Notes: generated by a model from the sequence alone, not told the origin. Positions 25,462 to 33,623 are shown, numbered from the stretch's first letter. The stretch is 64,000 bases of DNA from Kitasatospora sp. NBC_01250 (GCF_036226465.1 NZ_CP108476.1:2046001-2110000), one strand, 5' to 3'. Program-made: numbers and translations.

Positions 25462-27480
25462 ATGAGACACACGCGTCGTGCTCTGCTCACCCTCGCGGCC
25501 GGTGCGACCGCCGCGGCCAGCGCCCTGCTGCCGGTGGCCGGCGCCCACGCCGCCACCGGCACGTACTCCCTGGTCATCCTCCCGGACCAGGGCGAGAGCG
25601 CGATCTACAACTTCGTCAACTCGGCGACCAAGTCGATCGACGTGACGATCTACGAGCTGCGCGACACCACCCTGGTCAACGACCTGGTGGCCAAGGAGAA
25701 GGCCGGTATACCGGTGCGCGTCATCCTGGACTCCAAGCAGACCTCGGTGAACAGCGCCGCCTACAGCGCGCTGTCCGCCGCCGGGGTCGGGGTCACCTAC
25801 TCCTCGTCGAGCTTCGTCTACACCCACCAGAAGACGATCACCGTCGACGGCGCCAAGTCCTACATCAGCACGGGCAACTTCGACACCACGTACTACGCCA
25901 CCTCGCGCGACTACGGGGTCTTCGACACCGACGCCAAGGACGTCGCGGCGATCGAGCAGGTCTTCAACGCCGACTACGCGAAGACCTCGATCACCCCCTC
26001 CGACGGCGACGACCTGGTCTGGTCGCCCACCGACTCGCAGACCCAGCTGCTGGCCCTGGTCAACGGCGCCCAGCACAGCCTGGACGTCCAGGAGGAGGAG
26101 TTCGGCGACACCGCGCTGGTCAACGCGATCGTCGCGGACGAGCAGCGCGGCGTCACCGTCCGGGTGGTGGCGGAGAACGAGAACAGCACCTACACCAGCG
26201 AGCTCAACCAGGTCACCGCCGCCGGCGGCAAGGTGACCACCTACACCAGCTCGACCGGCTTCTACGTCCACGCCAAGGCGATCGTCGCCGACTACGGCAC
26301 GTCGAGCGCCAAGGTCTTCGCCGGCTCGGAGAACTTCTCCGACAACTCGCTGAACCACAACCGCGAGCTGGGCCTGATCGTCAGCGACCCGGGCGTGCTC
26401 AACGGCATCGAGGCGACCTTCACCGCCGACTTCAACCAGGTCAGCAGCGCCGGCGTGACCGTGGCCAACCCGGGCACCCAGACCGGCACCGTCGGCACCG
26501 CCGCCGGTCTGCAGGTCAGCGCCACCGACACGGCGGGCGGCACCCTCTCCTACGCCGCCACCGGGCTGCCCGCGGGCCTGTCGATCAACGCCTCGACCGG
26601 CCTGATCTCCGGCACCCCCACCACCGCCGGCACCAGCTCCGTCTCGGTCACCGCCACCGACTCCACCGGCCCCTCCGGCTCCACCTCGTTCAGCTGGACG
26701 GTCGACCCGGGCGGCGGCGGCAGCAACACCGTGACCGTGGCCAACCCGGGCAACCAGACCGGCACCGTCGGCACCGCCGCCGACCTGCAGGTCAGCGCGA
26801 GCGACTCGGCCTCCGGCCAGACCCTCTCCTACGCCGCCACCGGGCTGCCCGCGGGCCTGTCGATCAACGCCTCGACCGGCCTGATCTCCGGCACCCCGAC
26901 CACCGCCGGCAGCAGCACCGTCTCGGTCACCGCCACGGACGGCACCAACGCCAGCGGCAGCACCACCTTCAGCTGGACCGTCAACCCCGCCGGCGGCGGC
27001 AGCTGCACGGCGGCCCAGCTGCTCGGCAACCCCGGCTTCGAGACCGGCAGCGCCTCCCCGTGGAGCACCTCCTCCGGCGTGGTCAGCAACAGCAGCTCCG
27101 AGCCGCCGCACAGCGGCAGCTGGGACGCCTGGCTGGACGGCTACGGCAGCACGCACACCGACACGCTTGCCCAGTCCGTCACGCTCCCGACCGGCTGCTC
27201 CAGCTACCAGCTGAGCTTCTGGCTGCACGTCGACACGGCCGAGACCAGCACCACCAAGGCCTATGACACGCTCTCCGTCCAGGTGCTGAACAGCGCCGGC
27301 ACGGTGCTCTCGACGCTGCACAGCTACTCGAACCTGGACCACAACACCGGTTACGCGCAGCACACGTTCGACCTGTCCGCCTACGCCGGGCAGAACGTCA
27401 CGCTGAAGTTCACCGGCACCGAGGACAACGAGTACCAGACCTCCTTCGTGCTCGACGACACGGCGATCAACGTCCAGTAG
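25462..27480 (+). CDS. Secreted phospholipase D-family protein with two Ig-like repeats and a C-terminal binding domain
   Basis: 672 residues. Signal peptide over 1-31 (RRALLTLAAGATAAASALL ... AHA). Two HxKxxxxD motifs make the active site: HQKTITVD (His122) and HAKAIVAD (His270), each followed by a Gly/Ser-Asn-Phe motif, so both halves of a PLD-type phosphodiesterase are intact. Then two putative Ig-like He_PIG domains (~332-415 and ~424-508) that are almost identical to each other, and a C-terminal ~160-residue beta-rich domain with two Cys (CTAAQLLGNPGFETG ... YQLSFWLHVD), like sugar-binding domains. Target could be lipid or nucleic acid. Strong terminator downstream. Confidence 0.87.
   Translation: MRHTRRALLTLAAGATAAASALLPVAGAHAATGTYSLVILPDQGESAIYNFVNSATKSIDVTIYELRDTTLVNDLVAKEKAGIPVRVILDSKQTSVNSAAYSALSAAGVGVTYSSSSFVYTHQKTITVDGAKSYISTGNFDTTYYATSRDYGVFDTDAKDVAAIEQVFNADYAKTSITPSDGDDLVWSPTDSQTQLLALVNGAQHSLDVQEEEFGDTALVNAIVADEQRGVTVRVVAENENSTYTSELNQVTAAGGKVTTYTSSTGFYVHAKAIVADYGTSSAKVFAGSENFSDNSLNHNRELGLIVSDPGVLNGIEATFTADFNQVSSAGVTVANPGTQTGTVGTAAGLQVSATDTAGGTLSYAATGLPAGLSINASTGLISGTPTTAGTSSVSVTATDSTGPSGSTSFSWTVDPGGGGSNTVTVANPGNQTGTVGTAADLQVSASDSASGQTLSYAATGLPAGLSINASTGLISGTPTTAGSSTVSVTATDGTNASGSTTFSWTVNPAGGGSCTAAQLLGNPGFETGSASPWSTSSGVVSNSSSEPPHSGSWDAWLDGYGSTHTDTLAQSVTLPTGCSSYQLSFWLHVDTAETSTTKAYDTLSVQVLNSAGTVLSTLHSYSNLDHNTGYAQHTFDLSAYAGQNVTLKFTGTEDNEYQTSFVLDDTAINVQ
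26455..26985. repeat. Tandem duplication of an Ig-like domain (276-bp period)
   Basis: GTGACCGTGGCCAACCCGGGC starts at 26455 and, with the same continuation, at 26731. The ~70 bases from about 26548 and about 26826 (coding SYAATGLPAGLSINASTGLI) are essentially identical at DNA level, including silent positions, so the duplication is recent or is being homogenised. Confidence 0.85.
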
Positions 27481-27499
27481 TCGGCTGACGAAGCGCAAC

Positions 27500-27536
27500 G
27501 ACGGCTCCCGCCTCCGGGGTTGAGGCGGGAGCCGTC
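27500..27536 (+). terminator. Strong hairpin after the phospholipase D-family gene
   Basis: GACGGCTCCCGCCTC (27500-27514), loop CGGGGTT, then the exact reverse complement (27522-27536). A perfect 15-bp stem, 20 bases after the stop. Confidence 0.85.
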
Positions 27537-27557
27537 CGCGTTCGCTAGGGTGCGGCC

Positions 27558-28076
27558 ATGCCGCGCTCCCCCATCCTCTTCCTCGACGTCGACGGCCCCC
27601 TGCTGCCCTACGGAGCGGCGCCACCGCGGTTTCCCAGCGGCGGCGCGCCGGCCGATCCGCTGCGGGACGACCCGGCCCCCGACCCGTACCTGGACCGGCT
27701 CGACCCCGCGCACGGCCCCCGGCTGCTGGCCCTGCCGTGTGACCTGGTCTGGGCAACGGCCTGGACGACCGATGCGAACGAGTACCTCGCCCCGCGACTC
27801 GGCCTGCCACAGCTGCCCGTGGTGGACTGGCCGGAGCCCACCGCCGAGGACCTGTGGAGCGGCCTGCACTGGAAGACCCGCGCCCTGGTCGACTGGGCCG
27901 CCGGGCGCGCCTTCGCCTGGGTGGACGACGAGATCACCGACAACGACCGCGCCTGGGTGGCCGCCCACCACCCCGGCCCTGCCCTGCTGCACCGGGTCGA
28001 TCCGAGCTTGGGCCTGACCGACACCGACTTCGCCACCCTCGACGCCTGGCTGCGGGCGCCCGGTGTCCGGATGTGA
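27558..28076 (+). CDS. HAD-like domain protein
   Basis: 172 residues. LFLDVDGPLLPYG carries the D-x-D nucleophile motif of HAD phosphohydrolases; ATAWTTDAN holds the Thr of motif II. WVDDEITDND is the acidic motif IV. Size and motifs fit the HAD domain found in bacterial proteins linked to RNA repair (PF18143), although substrate is unknown. Its last ~250 bases are duplicated at 29887-30060. In the ancestral order it probably preceded the GlxA-type regulator now at 30101. Confidence 0.8.
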   Translation: MPRSPILFLDVDGPLLPYGAAPPRFPSGGAPADPLRDDPAPDPYLDRLDPAHGPRLLALPCDLVWATAWTTDANEYLAPRLGLPQLPVVDWPEPTAEDLWSGLHWKTRALVDWAAGRAFAWVDDEITDNDRAWVAAHHPGPALLHRVDPSLGLTDTDFATLDAWLRAPGVRM

Positions 28077-28150
28077 CAGAAGGGCGTCATTGCGCAGGCG
28101 CCGGACGGCGGCAACGATGGGGGCATGCCCACCACCCCGCCGTATCGTCA
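27827..28150 (+). repeat. Direct repeat copy A flanking the kinase-GNAT cassette (324 bp)
   Basis: From CTGGCCGGAGCCCACCG (27827) to CGTATCGTCA (28150), covering the 3' part of the intact HAD gene, the intergenic region and the first ~17 codons of a GlxA-type regulator (MGACPPPRRIV), after which the sequence departs. Copy B at 29887-30134 is colinear except for a 75-base internal deletion, one silent-type change and a one-base loss. Confidence 0.95.
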
Positions 28151-28289
28151 GGCTGATCTCCAATCGGCGGGTGCTTGCGCGGACGAGCCGAGTCCGTACG
28201 CCTGAATCGAATGCCGCTGGCCGCGACGGCGATCACCGCCGCGCCGAGGAGAGCTGTTCCATGGTGTTCTCACTTCTCGGGGGCTGGCC

Positions 28290-28772
28290 TCAAGCCGGCC
28301 GGAAAGGCAGGGGCGCACTCGGCCGGATGACGTAGATCTCGAACCCGCCGACCGTGCCGGCAGGGGTGAAGCCGGACTTCGTGAGGACGCGCCCCGAGGC
28401 CGCGTTGTCCGGGTGGTGCTTGGCGCGGACCTCCGGCAGACCGAGGGAGCCGAAGGCCAGGGCGAGGATCTTGCGGACCCCTTCGGTGGCGTAGCCCTGG
28501 CCCCAGGCATCCACGCGCAGGATGTAGCTGACCGAGGCTCCAGGGCCGTCCAGGTTGAGCTTGATGACGCCGAGGAGTTCGGCGCGCACGGCGATGCCAA
28601 GGATGTACCGCATGCGCGGCCTCTGCGCTGCGGCGGCCATCGCGGCAGCCAGGTAGCGCAGCGCTTCGGCTTCGTCCATCGGTCCGCGCCCGAGGAAGAC
28701 GGTCGATTCGGAGCTGTAGATCTGCTGGAGCGCTTCGGCATCCTCGGGGGTCAGCTCACGCAGTTCGATCAC
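28290..28772 (-). CDS. GNAT-family acetyltransferase (RimJ/RimL type)
   Basis: 160 residues. IELRELTPEDAEALQQIYS begins the fold; GVIKLNLDGPG and SYILRVDAWGQGYATEGVRK contain the acetyl-CoA loop (W-G-Q-G-Y-A-T-E). LPEVRAKHHPDNAASGRVL and KSGFTPAGTVGG complete the RimJ/RimL-like pattern. Its ATG overlaps the kinase stop by four bases (ATGA), so the two are translated together and may act on linked substrates. About 139 bases of unassigned DNA with a small inverted repeat lie between its stop and repeat copy A. Confidence 0.85.
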   Translation of the reverse strand: MIELRELTPEDAEALQQIYSSESTVFLGRGPMDEAEALRYLAAAMAAAAQRPRMRYILGIAVRAELLGVIKLNLDGPGASVSYILRVDAWGQGYATEGVRKILALAFGSLGLPEVRAKHHPDNAASGRVLTKSGFTPAGTVGGFEIYVIRPSAPLPFRPA

Positions 28773-29623
28773 GTGTCCAGCGTGCCGATCAGGGCGGCGA
28801 GTTCGCTGGCGCTGGGTCGGCTATCCGGCTCGGAGAGCAGGACTTCACGCAGGATGGCCTGCAAGTCCGGCCACCGGGTCACCGCAGCCAGCGGGACACG
28901 GCGGGCGGCGATGGCGTCGCGCAGCCCTGCGGGGCCGACGATCCGCCGGTCGATCGCGGCGGCCTCGTAGTCGAGATGCCAGTTCCCCGTGGTGCAGGCC
29001 CAGAGCGTTCCGGCCAGGGCGTACACGTCGGCGGCCTGCGTGGTCTCCACGGGCTGCGGGCCGGTGGAGACCCGGGCGGCCAGTTCGGGGGCGGTCAGGT
29101 GGACCATGGTTCCGTCGAAGGCCGTCCACGGCGGTGGGGTCCCGAGCTTGCGGGACCACGCGAAGTCGATGAGCCGGACGTCGCCGCTCTCGGTGTGGAT
29201 GCCGTGCGCCGGTTGGATGTCCCCGTGCACCCACCCGTCCGCGTGGAGGTCGGCCACCGCGAGCGCCAGGGCGACGGCCCCGACCTTGGCTTCTGTACGG
29301 TCGGCTTCGCGGTCCTTCCGGAGCGGTCGGAAGACTCGCCAGGTGCTCGGTCCGGACAACCACGGGGTGACGTACCAGACGCCCTCGCCGAACCGGCCGG
29401 CGGCCACGGTGTAGCCGGTGAGCCGGTCGAGTACGGCGGCTTCGCGGGCCGTGGTCTCGCTGGCCTCCCCGGTGCCGATCTTGATACTGACCGTGGCGAG
29501 CGGACCGGTCGCCTTCCAAACAGCCGAGCCGCGCCGGTCGCTGATCTCCTCCAGCTCGACCGGCCCACAGACGGCCTCCGCGGCCTTCAGGGCCTCAGCG
29601 GCATCGGGAGTGAACTCGCCCAT
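28769..29623 (-). CDS. Ser/Thr protein kinase-like protein
   Basis: 284 residues from MGEFTPDAAEAL. Reduced kinase fold: SIKIGTG for the VAIK Lys, the catalytic loop WVHGDIQPAHGIH with the Asp present but the usual Asn replaced, LIDFAWS in place of DFG, and APELAARV for the APE motif. The Gly-rich loop is poorly conserved (SDRRGSAVWKA). Catalysis is possible but atypical. Translationally coupled to the GNAT downstream, and overlapped at its start by a truncated upstream frame. An in-frame start at 29641 would add six residues. No transmembrane helix. Confidence 0.8.
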   Translation of the reverse strand: MGEFTPDAAEALKAAEAVCGPVELEEISDRRGSAVWKATGPLATVSIKIGTGEASETTAREAAVLDRLTGYTVAAGRFGEGVWYVTPWLSGPSTWRVFRPLRKDREADRTEAKVGAVALALAVADLHADGWVHGDIQPAHGIHTESGDVRLIDFAWSRKLGTPPPWTAFDGTMVHLTAPELAARVSTGPQPVETTQAADVYALAGTLWACTTGNWHLDYEAAAIDRRIVGPAGLRDAIAARRVPLAAVTRWPDLQAILREVLLSEPDSRPSASELAALIGTLDT

Positions 29624-29886
29624 TCTCGTACTGCCTTCCACTCACAAGGGATGCGCTCGAACACGTCTCGCCCGTCGTCATCCGCCACGGCAAGCGCCGC
29701 CGCGAGGTCGGGCGTTGTCTTCAGAAACGTTGGGTCCAGCGAGCGGACGGACGCCCGCACCGGGTTCAGGATGGCCGGCTGGGTCGGCGGCCTGGGGGCG
29801 AGTAACCCGAGCGGCCGGTGGCGGCTGCCGCCCAGGGCCCGGATGACCCGGTAGCGGCCCCTGCTGACATCGTATTTCGTGGCGGT
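29587..29886 (-). pseudogene. 5'-truncated first gene of the kinase-GNAT cassette
   Basis: An open frame running ATKYDVSRGRYRVIRALGG, then HRPLGLLAPRPP, and ending DVFERIPCEWKAVREWASS LPMPLRP. It overlaps the kinase start by 37 bases, as coupled genes do. No ATG or GTG start precedes the conserved-looking part: the frame runs straight into repeat copy B at 29887. I read it as a real cassette gene whose 5' end was cut off at the junction. Family not recognised. Confidence 0.5.
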
Positions 29887-30134
29887 CTGGCCGGAGCCCA
29901 CCGCCGAGGACCTGTGGAGCGGCCTGCACTGGAAGACCCGCGCCCTGGTCGACTGGGCCGCCGGGCGCGCCTTTGCCTGGGTCGACCCGAGCTGGGGCCT
30001 GACGACACCGACTTCGCCACCCTCGACGCCTGGCTGCGGGCGCCCGGTGTCCGGATGTGACAGAAGGGCGTCATTGCGCAGGCGCCGGACGGCGGCAACG
30101 ATGGGGGCATGCCCACCACCCCGCCGTATCGTCA
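29887..30134 (+). repeat. Direct repeat copy B flanking the kinase-GNAT cassette (248 bp)
   Basis: Colinear with 27827-28150. It carries a 75-base deletion between two GGGT(C/G)GA microhomologies (bases equivalent to 27920-27994 lost), a C-to-T change, and a one-base loss in CTGAC(C)GACACC that breaks the HAD frame. It ends exactly where the intact GlxA-type gene continues. The HAD tail here is therefore dead, while the regulator is complete. Confidence 0.95.
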
Positions 30135-31111
30135 TCGCGGTCTTCCCGGACGTCGACCTGCTCGACGTGACCGGACCGGCCGAGGTGTTCGCGCTGGCCA
30201 ACCGGGAGACCGGTGGCCGCGCGGGCTATCGGGTGCAGCTGGCGGGGCCCTCGCGCGGCGAGGTCGTCACGGCGGCCGGGGTGCGGCTGCTGGCCGACCT
30301 GTCGTTCGCCGAGGTCACGGAGGTCGCCGAGGCCGGCGGGGCGCTCGACACCCTGTTGGTGCCCGGCGCGGTGGAGCTGCGCCCCCAGGGGCCGGTGGCC
30401 CGGATCGACGACTCCGTCGTGGCCTGGCTGAAGGCGGTCGCGCCGGGAGCACGGCGGGTGGCGTCGGTCTGCGTGGGCGCGCACCTGCTGGCCGCGGCCG
30501 GGCTGCTGGACGGGAAGCGGGCCACCACCCACTGGTCGACCGCCGCCCAACTGGCGGCCGAGCACCCGGCGGTGACGGTGGACGCGGACCCGATCTTCGT
30601 CCGGTCCGGGCGGGTGTGGACCGGCGCGGGGATCAGCGCGTGCATGGACCTGACGCTGGCCCTGGTGGCCGAGGACCTGGGCGAGCAGGTCGCGCTCGCG
30701 GTGGCCCGGCAGCTGGTGATGTACCTCAAGCGGCAGAGCGGGCAGAGCCAGTTCTCGGTGCCGCTGAGCCGGCCCGCCGCCTCCCGGCGGGACATCGAGG
30801 AGCTGCGCACCCACATCGCCGAGCACCTGGACGACGACCTGTCCGCGGCGGCGCTGGCCCGGCGGATGTCGCTGAGCGAACGGCACTTCGCGCGGGTCTT
30901 CCGCCAGGAGACCGGCAGCAGTCCGGCCGGCTACGTCGAGGCCGTCCGGGTGGAGGCGGCCCGCCGCCTGCTGGAGAGCACCGACCAGCCGCTGGACCAG
31001 GTCGCCGCCGCCAGCGGGTTCGGCTCCGTGGAGACCCTGCACCGGGCGCTGCGCAAGCAGATCGACACCACACCCGCGGCCTACCGCCGCCGCTTCCGCA
31101 CCACTGGTTGA
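30101..31111 (+). CDS. GlxA-family transcriptional regulator (DJ-1/PfpI + AraC HTH)
   Basis: 336 residues from ATG 30101 (MGACPPPRRIVIAVFPDVD LLDVTGPAEVF). The N-terminal ~190 residues form a DJ-1/PfpI-like domain with the nucleophile-elbow segment VASVCVGAHLLAAAG and RATTHWSTAAQL. The C-terminal AraC domain has two HTHs: LSAAALARRMSLSERHFARVF and LDQVAAASGFGSVETLHRALR. Its promoter region lies in the duplicated segment. The isochorismatase-like gene 83 bases downstream is a plausible target. Any longer frame reading in from 29879 is an artefact of the broken HAD tail. Confidence 0.9.
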   Translation: MGACPPPRRIVIAVFPDVDLLDVTGPAEVFALANRETGGRAGYRVQLAGPSRGEVVTAAGVRLLADLSFAEVTEVAEAGGALDTLLVPGAVELRPQGPVARIDDSVVAWLKAVAPGARRVASVCVGAHLLAAAGLLDGKRATTHWSTAAQLAAEHPAVTVDADPIFVRSGRVWTGAGISACMDLTLALVAEDLGEQVALAVARQLVMYLKRQSGQSQFSVPLSRPAASRRDIEELRTHIAEHLDDDLSAAALARRMSLSERHFARVFRQETGSSPAGYVEAVRVEAARRLLESTDQPLDQVAAASGFGSVETLHRALRKQIDTTPAAYRRRFRTTG

Positions 31112-31194
31112 GCCCTCCTCCGTTCGTCTCCGGGCACACGCGCACGCCGTGCCCCTCTGTCGTCATGCCTGCCCTCTCCGAAAGGAATCCTGCG

Positions 31195-31830
31195 ATGACT
31201 GCTCCCCTGACCCCTGTGACCCCTTCCGCGACGCTGCGCGAGGTGATCGGCCTGGACGGCCGGCTGCCGCGGCTCGCCGACACGACACTCGTCCTGATCG
31301 ACTTCCAGAACACCTACACCACCGGGGTGATGGCGCTGGAGGGTGCCCGGGAGGCCTTGGCGGCCGGTGCCCGGCTGCTGGCGGCGGCCCGCGCCGCGGG
31401 CATCCCCGTGGTCCACGTCGTGAACGACGGCGGCGAGGGCACCCCGTACGACATCCGGGCGGAGATCGGCGCGATCTGCGCCGAGGTCGCGCCCGTCGAC
31501 GGGGAGCGCGTCGTGGTCAAGCAGTTCCCCAACGCCTTCCACGCCACCGACCTGGAGAAGGTGCTGCGCGAGCTGGGAGCCGGGACGGAGCTGGTGCTGG
31601 CCGGCTTCATGACGCACATGTGCGTCGCCTTCACCGCCCAGGGGGCGTTCACCCTCGGCTACCGCCCCACCGTCGTCGCCGAGGCCACCGCCACCCGCCC
31701 GCTGGCCGGCCCCGACGGCACCGTACTGCCCGCGGCAACGCTGCAGGCAGCAGCGCTGACCACGATCGGTGACCTGTTCGGGACGGTCGCCGCCACGGTG
31801 GCGGAGCTGACGGCGCCGGGGCTCGGGTAG
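31195..31830 (+). CDS. Isochorismatase-family cysteine hydrolase
   Basis: 211 residues. The catalytic triad is visible: Asp36 in LVLIDFQNTYT, Lys109 in VVVKQFPNAFH and Cys143 in FMTHMCVAFTA, the last with the cis-peptide segment ahead. Members hydrolyse isochorismate, nicotinamide, ureido or similar amide/ether bonds; the substrate is not readable here. AAAGGA lies ~9 bases upstream of ATG 31195. Follows the GlxA-type regulator on the same strand. Confidence 0.88.
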   Translation: MTAPLTPVTPSATLREVIGLDGRLPRLADTTLVLIDFQNTYTTGVMALEGAREALAAGARLLAAARAAGIPVVHVVNDGGEGTPYDIRAEIGAICAEVAPVDGERVVVKQFPNAFHATDLEKVLRELGAGTELVLAGFMTHMCVAFTAQGAFTLGYRPTVVAEATATRPLAGPDGTVLPAATLQAAALTTIGDLFGTVAATVAELTAPGLG

Positions 31831-31856
31831 CGGCGCCGGGCGAGGCGGGGGCGGGC

Positions 31857-32459
31857 TCAGACCGCGGCGGGCGGTGCGGTGGCGGGCGGCGCGGCGACCT
31901 TCCAGGCCGCGTCGATCATCTCGAAGATCTCGTCCACCGCGGCCGCCGGCTCGGCGGCCTCGCGGGCCAGGGAGTAGGCGTCGATCACGAACCTCGCGAG
32001 GGTGCGGGCGGCGGTCGTGGTGAGGGGGAGGTCGGGGGCGGCGGCCAGAGTGGTGGCCAGGGAGTCGGCGTGGCGCAGTCGCATCGACTCCTCGTACGCG
32101 CGCAGGGCGGGTGATTCGTCGATCATGCGCCAGACCGGGGCGGCGCTGTCCGCCGTGCAGTGGCGGACCAGGGCGTGGATCTCGCAGCGCAGCGCGGGGA
32201 TGAGCGGCTCGTGCGGCGGGCGGTCGGTGACCGCTCGGGTGAGGCGCTGCTCGAAGTCGTCGTCGCGCTCGAAGACCAGGGCCTCTTTCGAGGGGAAGTG
32301 CGCGAAGAGCGTGGTGACGGCGACGTCGGCCTCGGCGGCCACGTCACGGATGCCCACCGCGTCGTACCCGCGGTCCAGGAAGAGCCGCAGGGCGGTGTCC
32401 GCGATCTTCTGGCGGGTCGCCGCCTTCTTGCGCTCGCGGCGTCCGGGCGGCTCGGTCAT
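31857..32459 (-). CDS. TetR-family transcriptional regulator
   Basis: 200 residues. Strong HTH: RQKIADTALRLFLDRGYDAV followed by GIRDVAAEADVAVTTLFAHF PSKEALVFERD. The C-terminal ligand domain is Ala-rich and not diagnostic. Divergent from the quinone oxidoreductase gene, sharing a 70-base region with a perfect palindrome (32501-32515), so it most likely represses that gene and itself. Confidence 0.88.
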   Translation of the reverse strand: MTEPPGRRERKKAATRQKIADTALRLFLDRGYDAVGIRDVAAEADVAVTTLFAHFPSKEALVFERDDDFEQRLTRAVTDRPPHEPLIPALRCEIHALVRHCTADSAAPVWRMIDESPALRAYEESMRLRHADSLATTLAAAPDLPLTTTAARTLARFVIDAYSLAREAAEPAAAVDEIFEMIDAAWKVAAPPATAPPAAV

Positions 32460-32500
32460 GCCAGGACACTAGCAGATACGAATCAATAACCGTTCCAAAA

Positions 32501-32515
32501 CACTAACCGTTAGTG
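32501..32515. promoter_or_regulatory. TetR operator palindrome
   Basis: CACTAACCGTTAGTG: two perfect 7-base arms around one central base. It sits 14 bases ahead of the oxidoreductase ATG and 41 from the divergent TetR start. A related TAACCGTT occurs at 32487-32494. A/T-rich context fits a promoter core. Confidence 0.75.
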
Positions 32516-32529
32516 CTACGGTCCACGGC

Positions 32530-33438
32530 ATGAAGAAAGTGAGCTTCGCCGAGTTCGGCGGTCCGGACGTTCTCCAGCTCGTGGATGCCGAGGAGCCCCA
32601 CGCGGGCCCGGGGCGGATACGCATCGCGGTGCGGGCAGCAGGCGTGAACCCCGTCGACTGGAGGATCCGCGAAGGCCAGATCCTCGGTGCCCACCCGATC
32701 ACGTTGCCGGCCGGGGTCGGGCTGGACGCCGCCGGGGTGGTGGACGAGGTGGGCGAGGGCGTCGACGGGGTCGCGGTCGGCGACCACGTGTTCGGCGAAG
32801 GCGCGGACACCTACGCCGAGTTCGCCGTGCTGTCGGCCTGGGCCCGGATGCCCGAGGGCCTGACGTTCGAGGAGGCGGCCGGGTACCCCTCCGTGGTGGA
32901 GACGGCGCTGCGCATCATCGGCCAGGTCGGCGTGCGGTCCGGGCAGACGCTGCTGGTCAGCGGCGCGTCCGGGGGTGTCGGATCGGCGGTGCTGCAGATC
33001 GCCCGCGAGCGCGGCATCACGGTGATCGGCACGGCCGGGGCCGCGAACCAGGACTACCTGCGCGGCCTGGGCGCCCTCGCCACGACGTACGGCGAGGGCT
33101 GGGTCGAGCGGGTGCGGCAGCTGGCGCGTCGGGCGACGGGCCGGGTCGACGCCGCCCTCGACCTGGCCGGCTCGGGGGTGATCCGCGAACTCGTCGAGCT
33201 GACCGGGGATCCGCGGACGGTCGTCTCCATCGCCGATCTCGCCGCCCCGGAGCTCGGCGTCCGCTTCTCCGGCACGGCCGGGAGCGTGCCGGCGGCGCTC
33301 GCCGAGGCCGTCGGCCTCATCGCGCGGGGAAGGCTCCACATCCCGGTCGAGCGGTCGTACCCGCTCGCCGAGGCCGCGGCGGCGCACGTCGACAGCCGGG
33401 CCGGCCACACGCGCGGGCGCCGGGTGGTGATCCCCTGA
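32530..33438 (+). CDS. NADP-dependent quinone oxidoreductase-like protein (zinc-free MDR)
   Basis: 302 residues. MKKVSFAEFGGPDVLQLVD and AAGVNPVDWRIREG are the classic start of the QOR group. TLLVSGASGGVGSAVLQIAR is the NADPH-binding Rossmann motif. ARMPEGLTFEEAAGYPSVVE precedes it and HTRGRRVVIP ends the protein. No zinc-ligand Cys set. Reduces quinones or activated alkenes; typical of TetR-controlled detoxification pairs. Confidence 0.9.
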   Translation: MKKVSFAEFGGPDVLQLVDAEEPHAGPGRIRIAVRAAGVNPVDWRIREGQILGAHPITLPAGVGLDAAGVVDEVGEGVDGVAVGDHVFGEGADTYAEFAVLSAWARMPEGLTFEEAAGYPSVVETALRIIGQVGVRSGQTLLVSGASGGVGSAVLQIARERGITVIGTAGAANQDYLRGLGALATTYGEGWVERVRQLARRATGRVDAALDLAGSGVIRELVELTGDPRTVVSIADLAAPELGVRFSGTAGSVPAALAEAVGLIARGRLHIPVERSYPLAEAAAAHVDSRAGHTRGRRVVIP

Positions 33439-33508
33439 CCCGTACAGGGGGAGCGACTTCGTGAGCAGTGGTTCCTGGGGAAATGCCGAGGTCAGTGGGC
33501 CTTGACGG

Positions 33509-33526
33509 CCGGTCATATATGGCCGG
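33509..33526. promoter_or_regulatory. Near-palindrome upstream of the lectin/aerolysin-like gene
   Basis: CCGGTCATATATGGCCGG is palindromic except at one symmetric pair. TTGACG lies just before it (33502). About 100 bases ahead of the start at 33624 and ~70 bases after the oxidoreductase stop. A possible operator; the upstream gene has no obvious terminator. Confidence 0.35.
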
Positions 33527-33623
33527 TGCGCTGTCCTGTCGGCCGGGCTGCGGCGACACCACAATCGGTGCCATCAGTGCGCCCTGCCCCCAGGAACCGC
33601 GCACGCCACCACAGGAAGTGATC

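Noticed and set aside
25444-27810. A 788-codon minus-strand frame across the phospholipase D-family gene
   Set aside because: Antisense to a gene with intact catalytic motifs; composition is a mirror of the sense codons.
29587-30201. A 204-codon minus-strand frame running through repeat copy B
   Set aside because: Only the part below 29887 looks coding; the upstream part is antisense to the duplicated HAD/GlxA DNA. I kept the 3' part as a truncated gene.
29879-31111. A longer start for the GlxA-type regulator at 29879
   Set aside because: The extra ~74 residues come from the frameshifted HAD tail in repeat copy B, so ATG 30101 is the true start.
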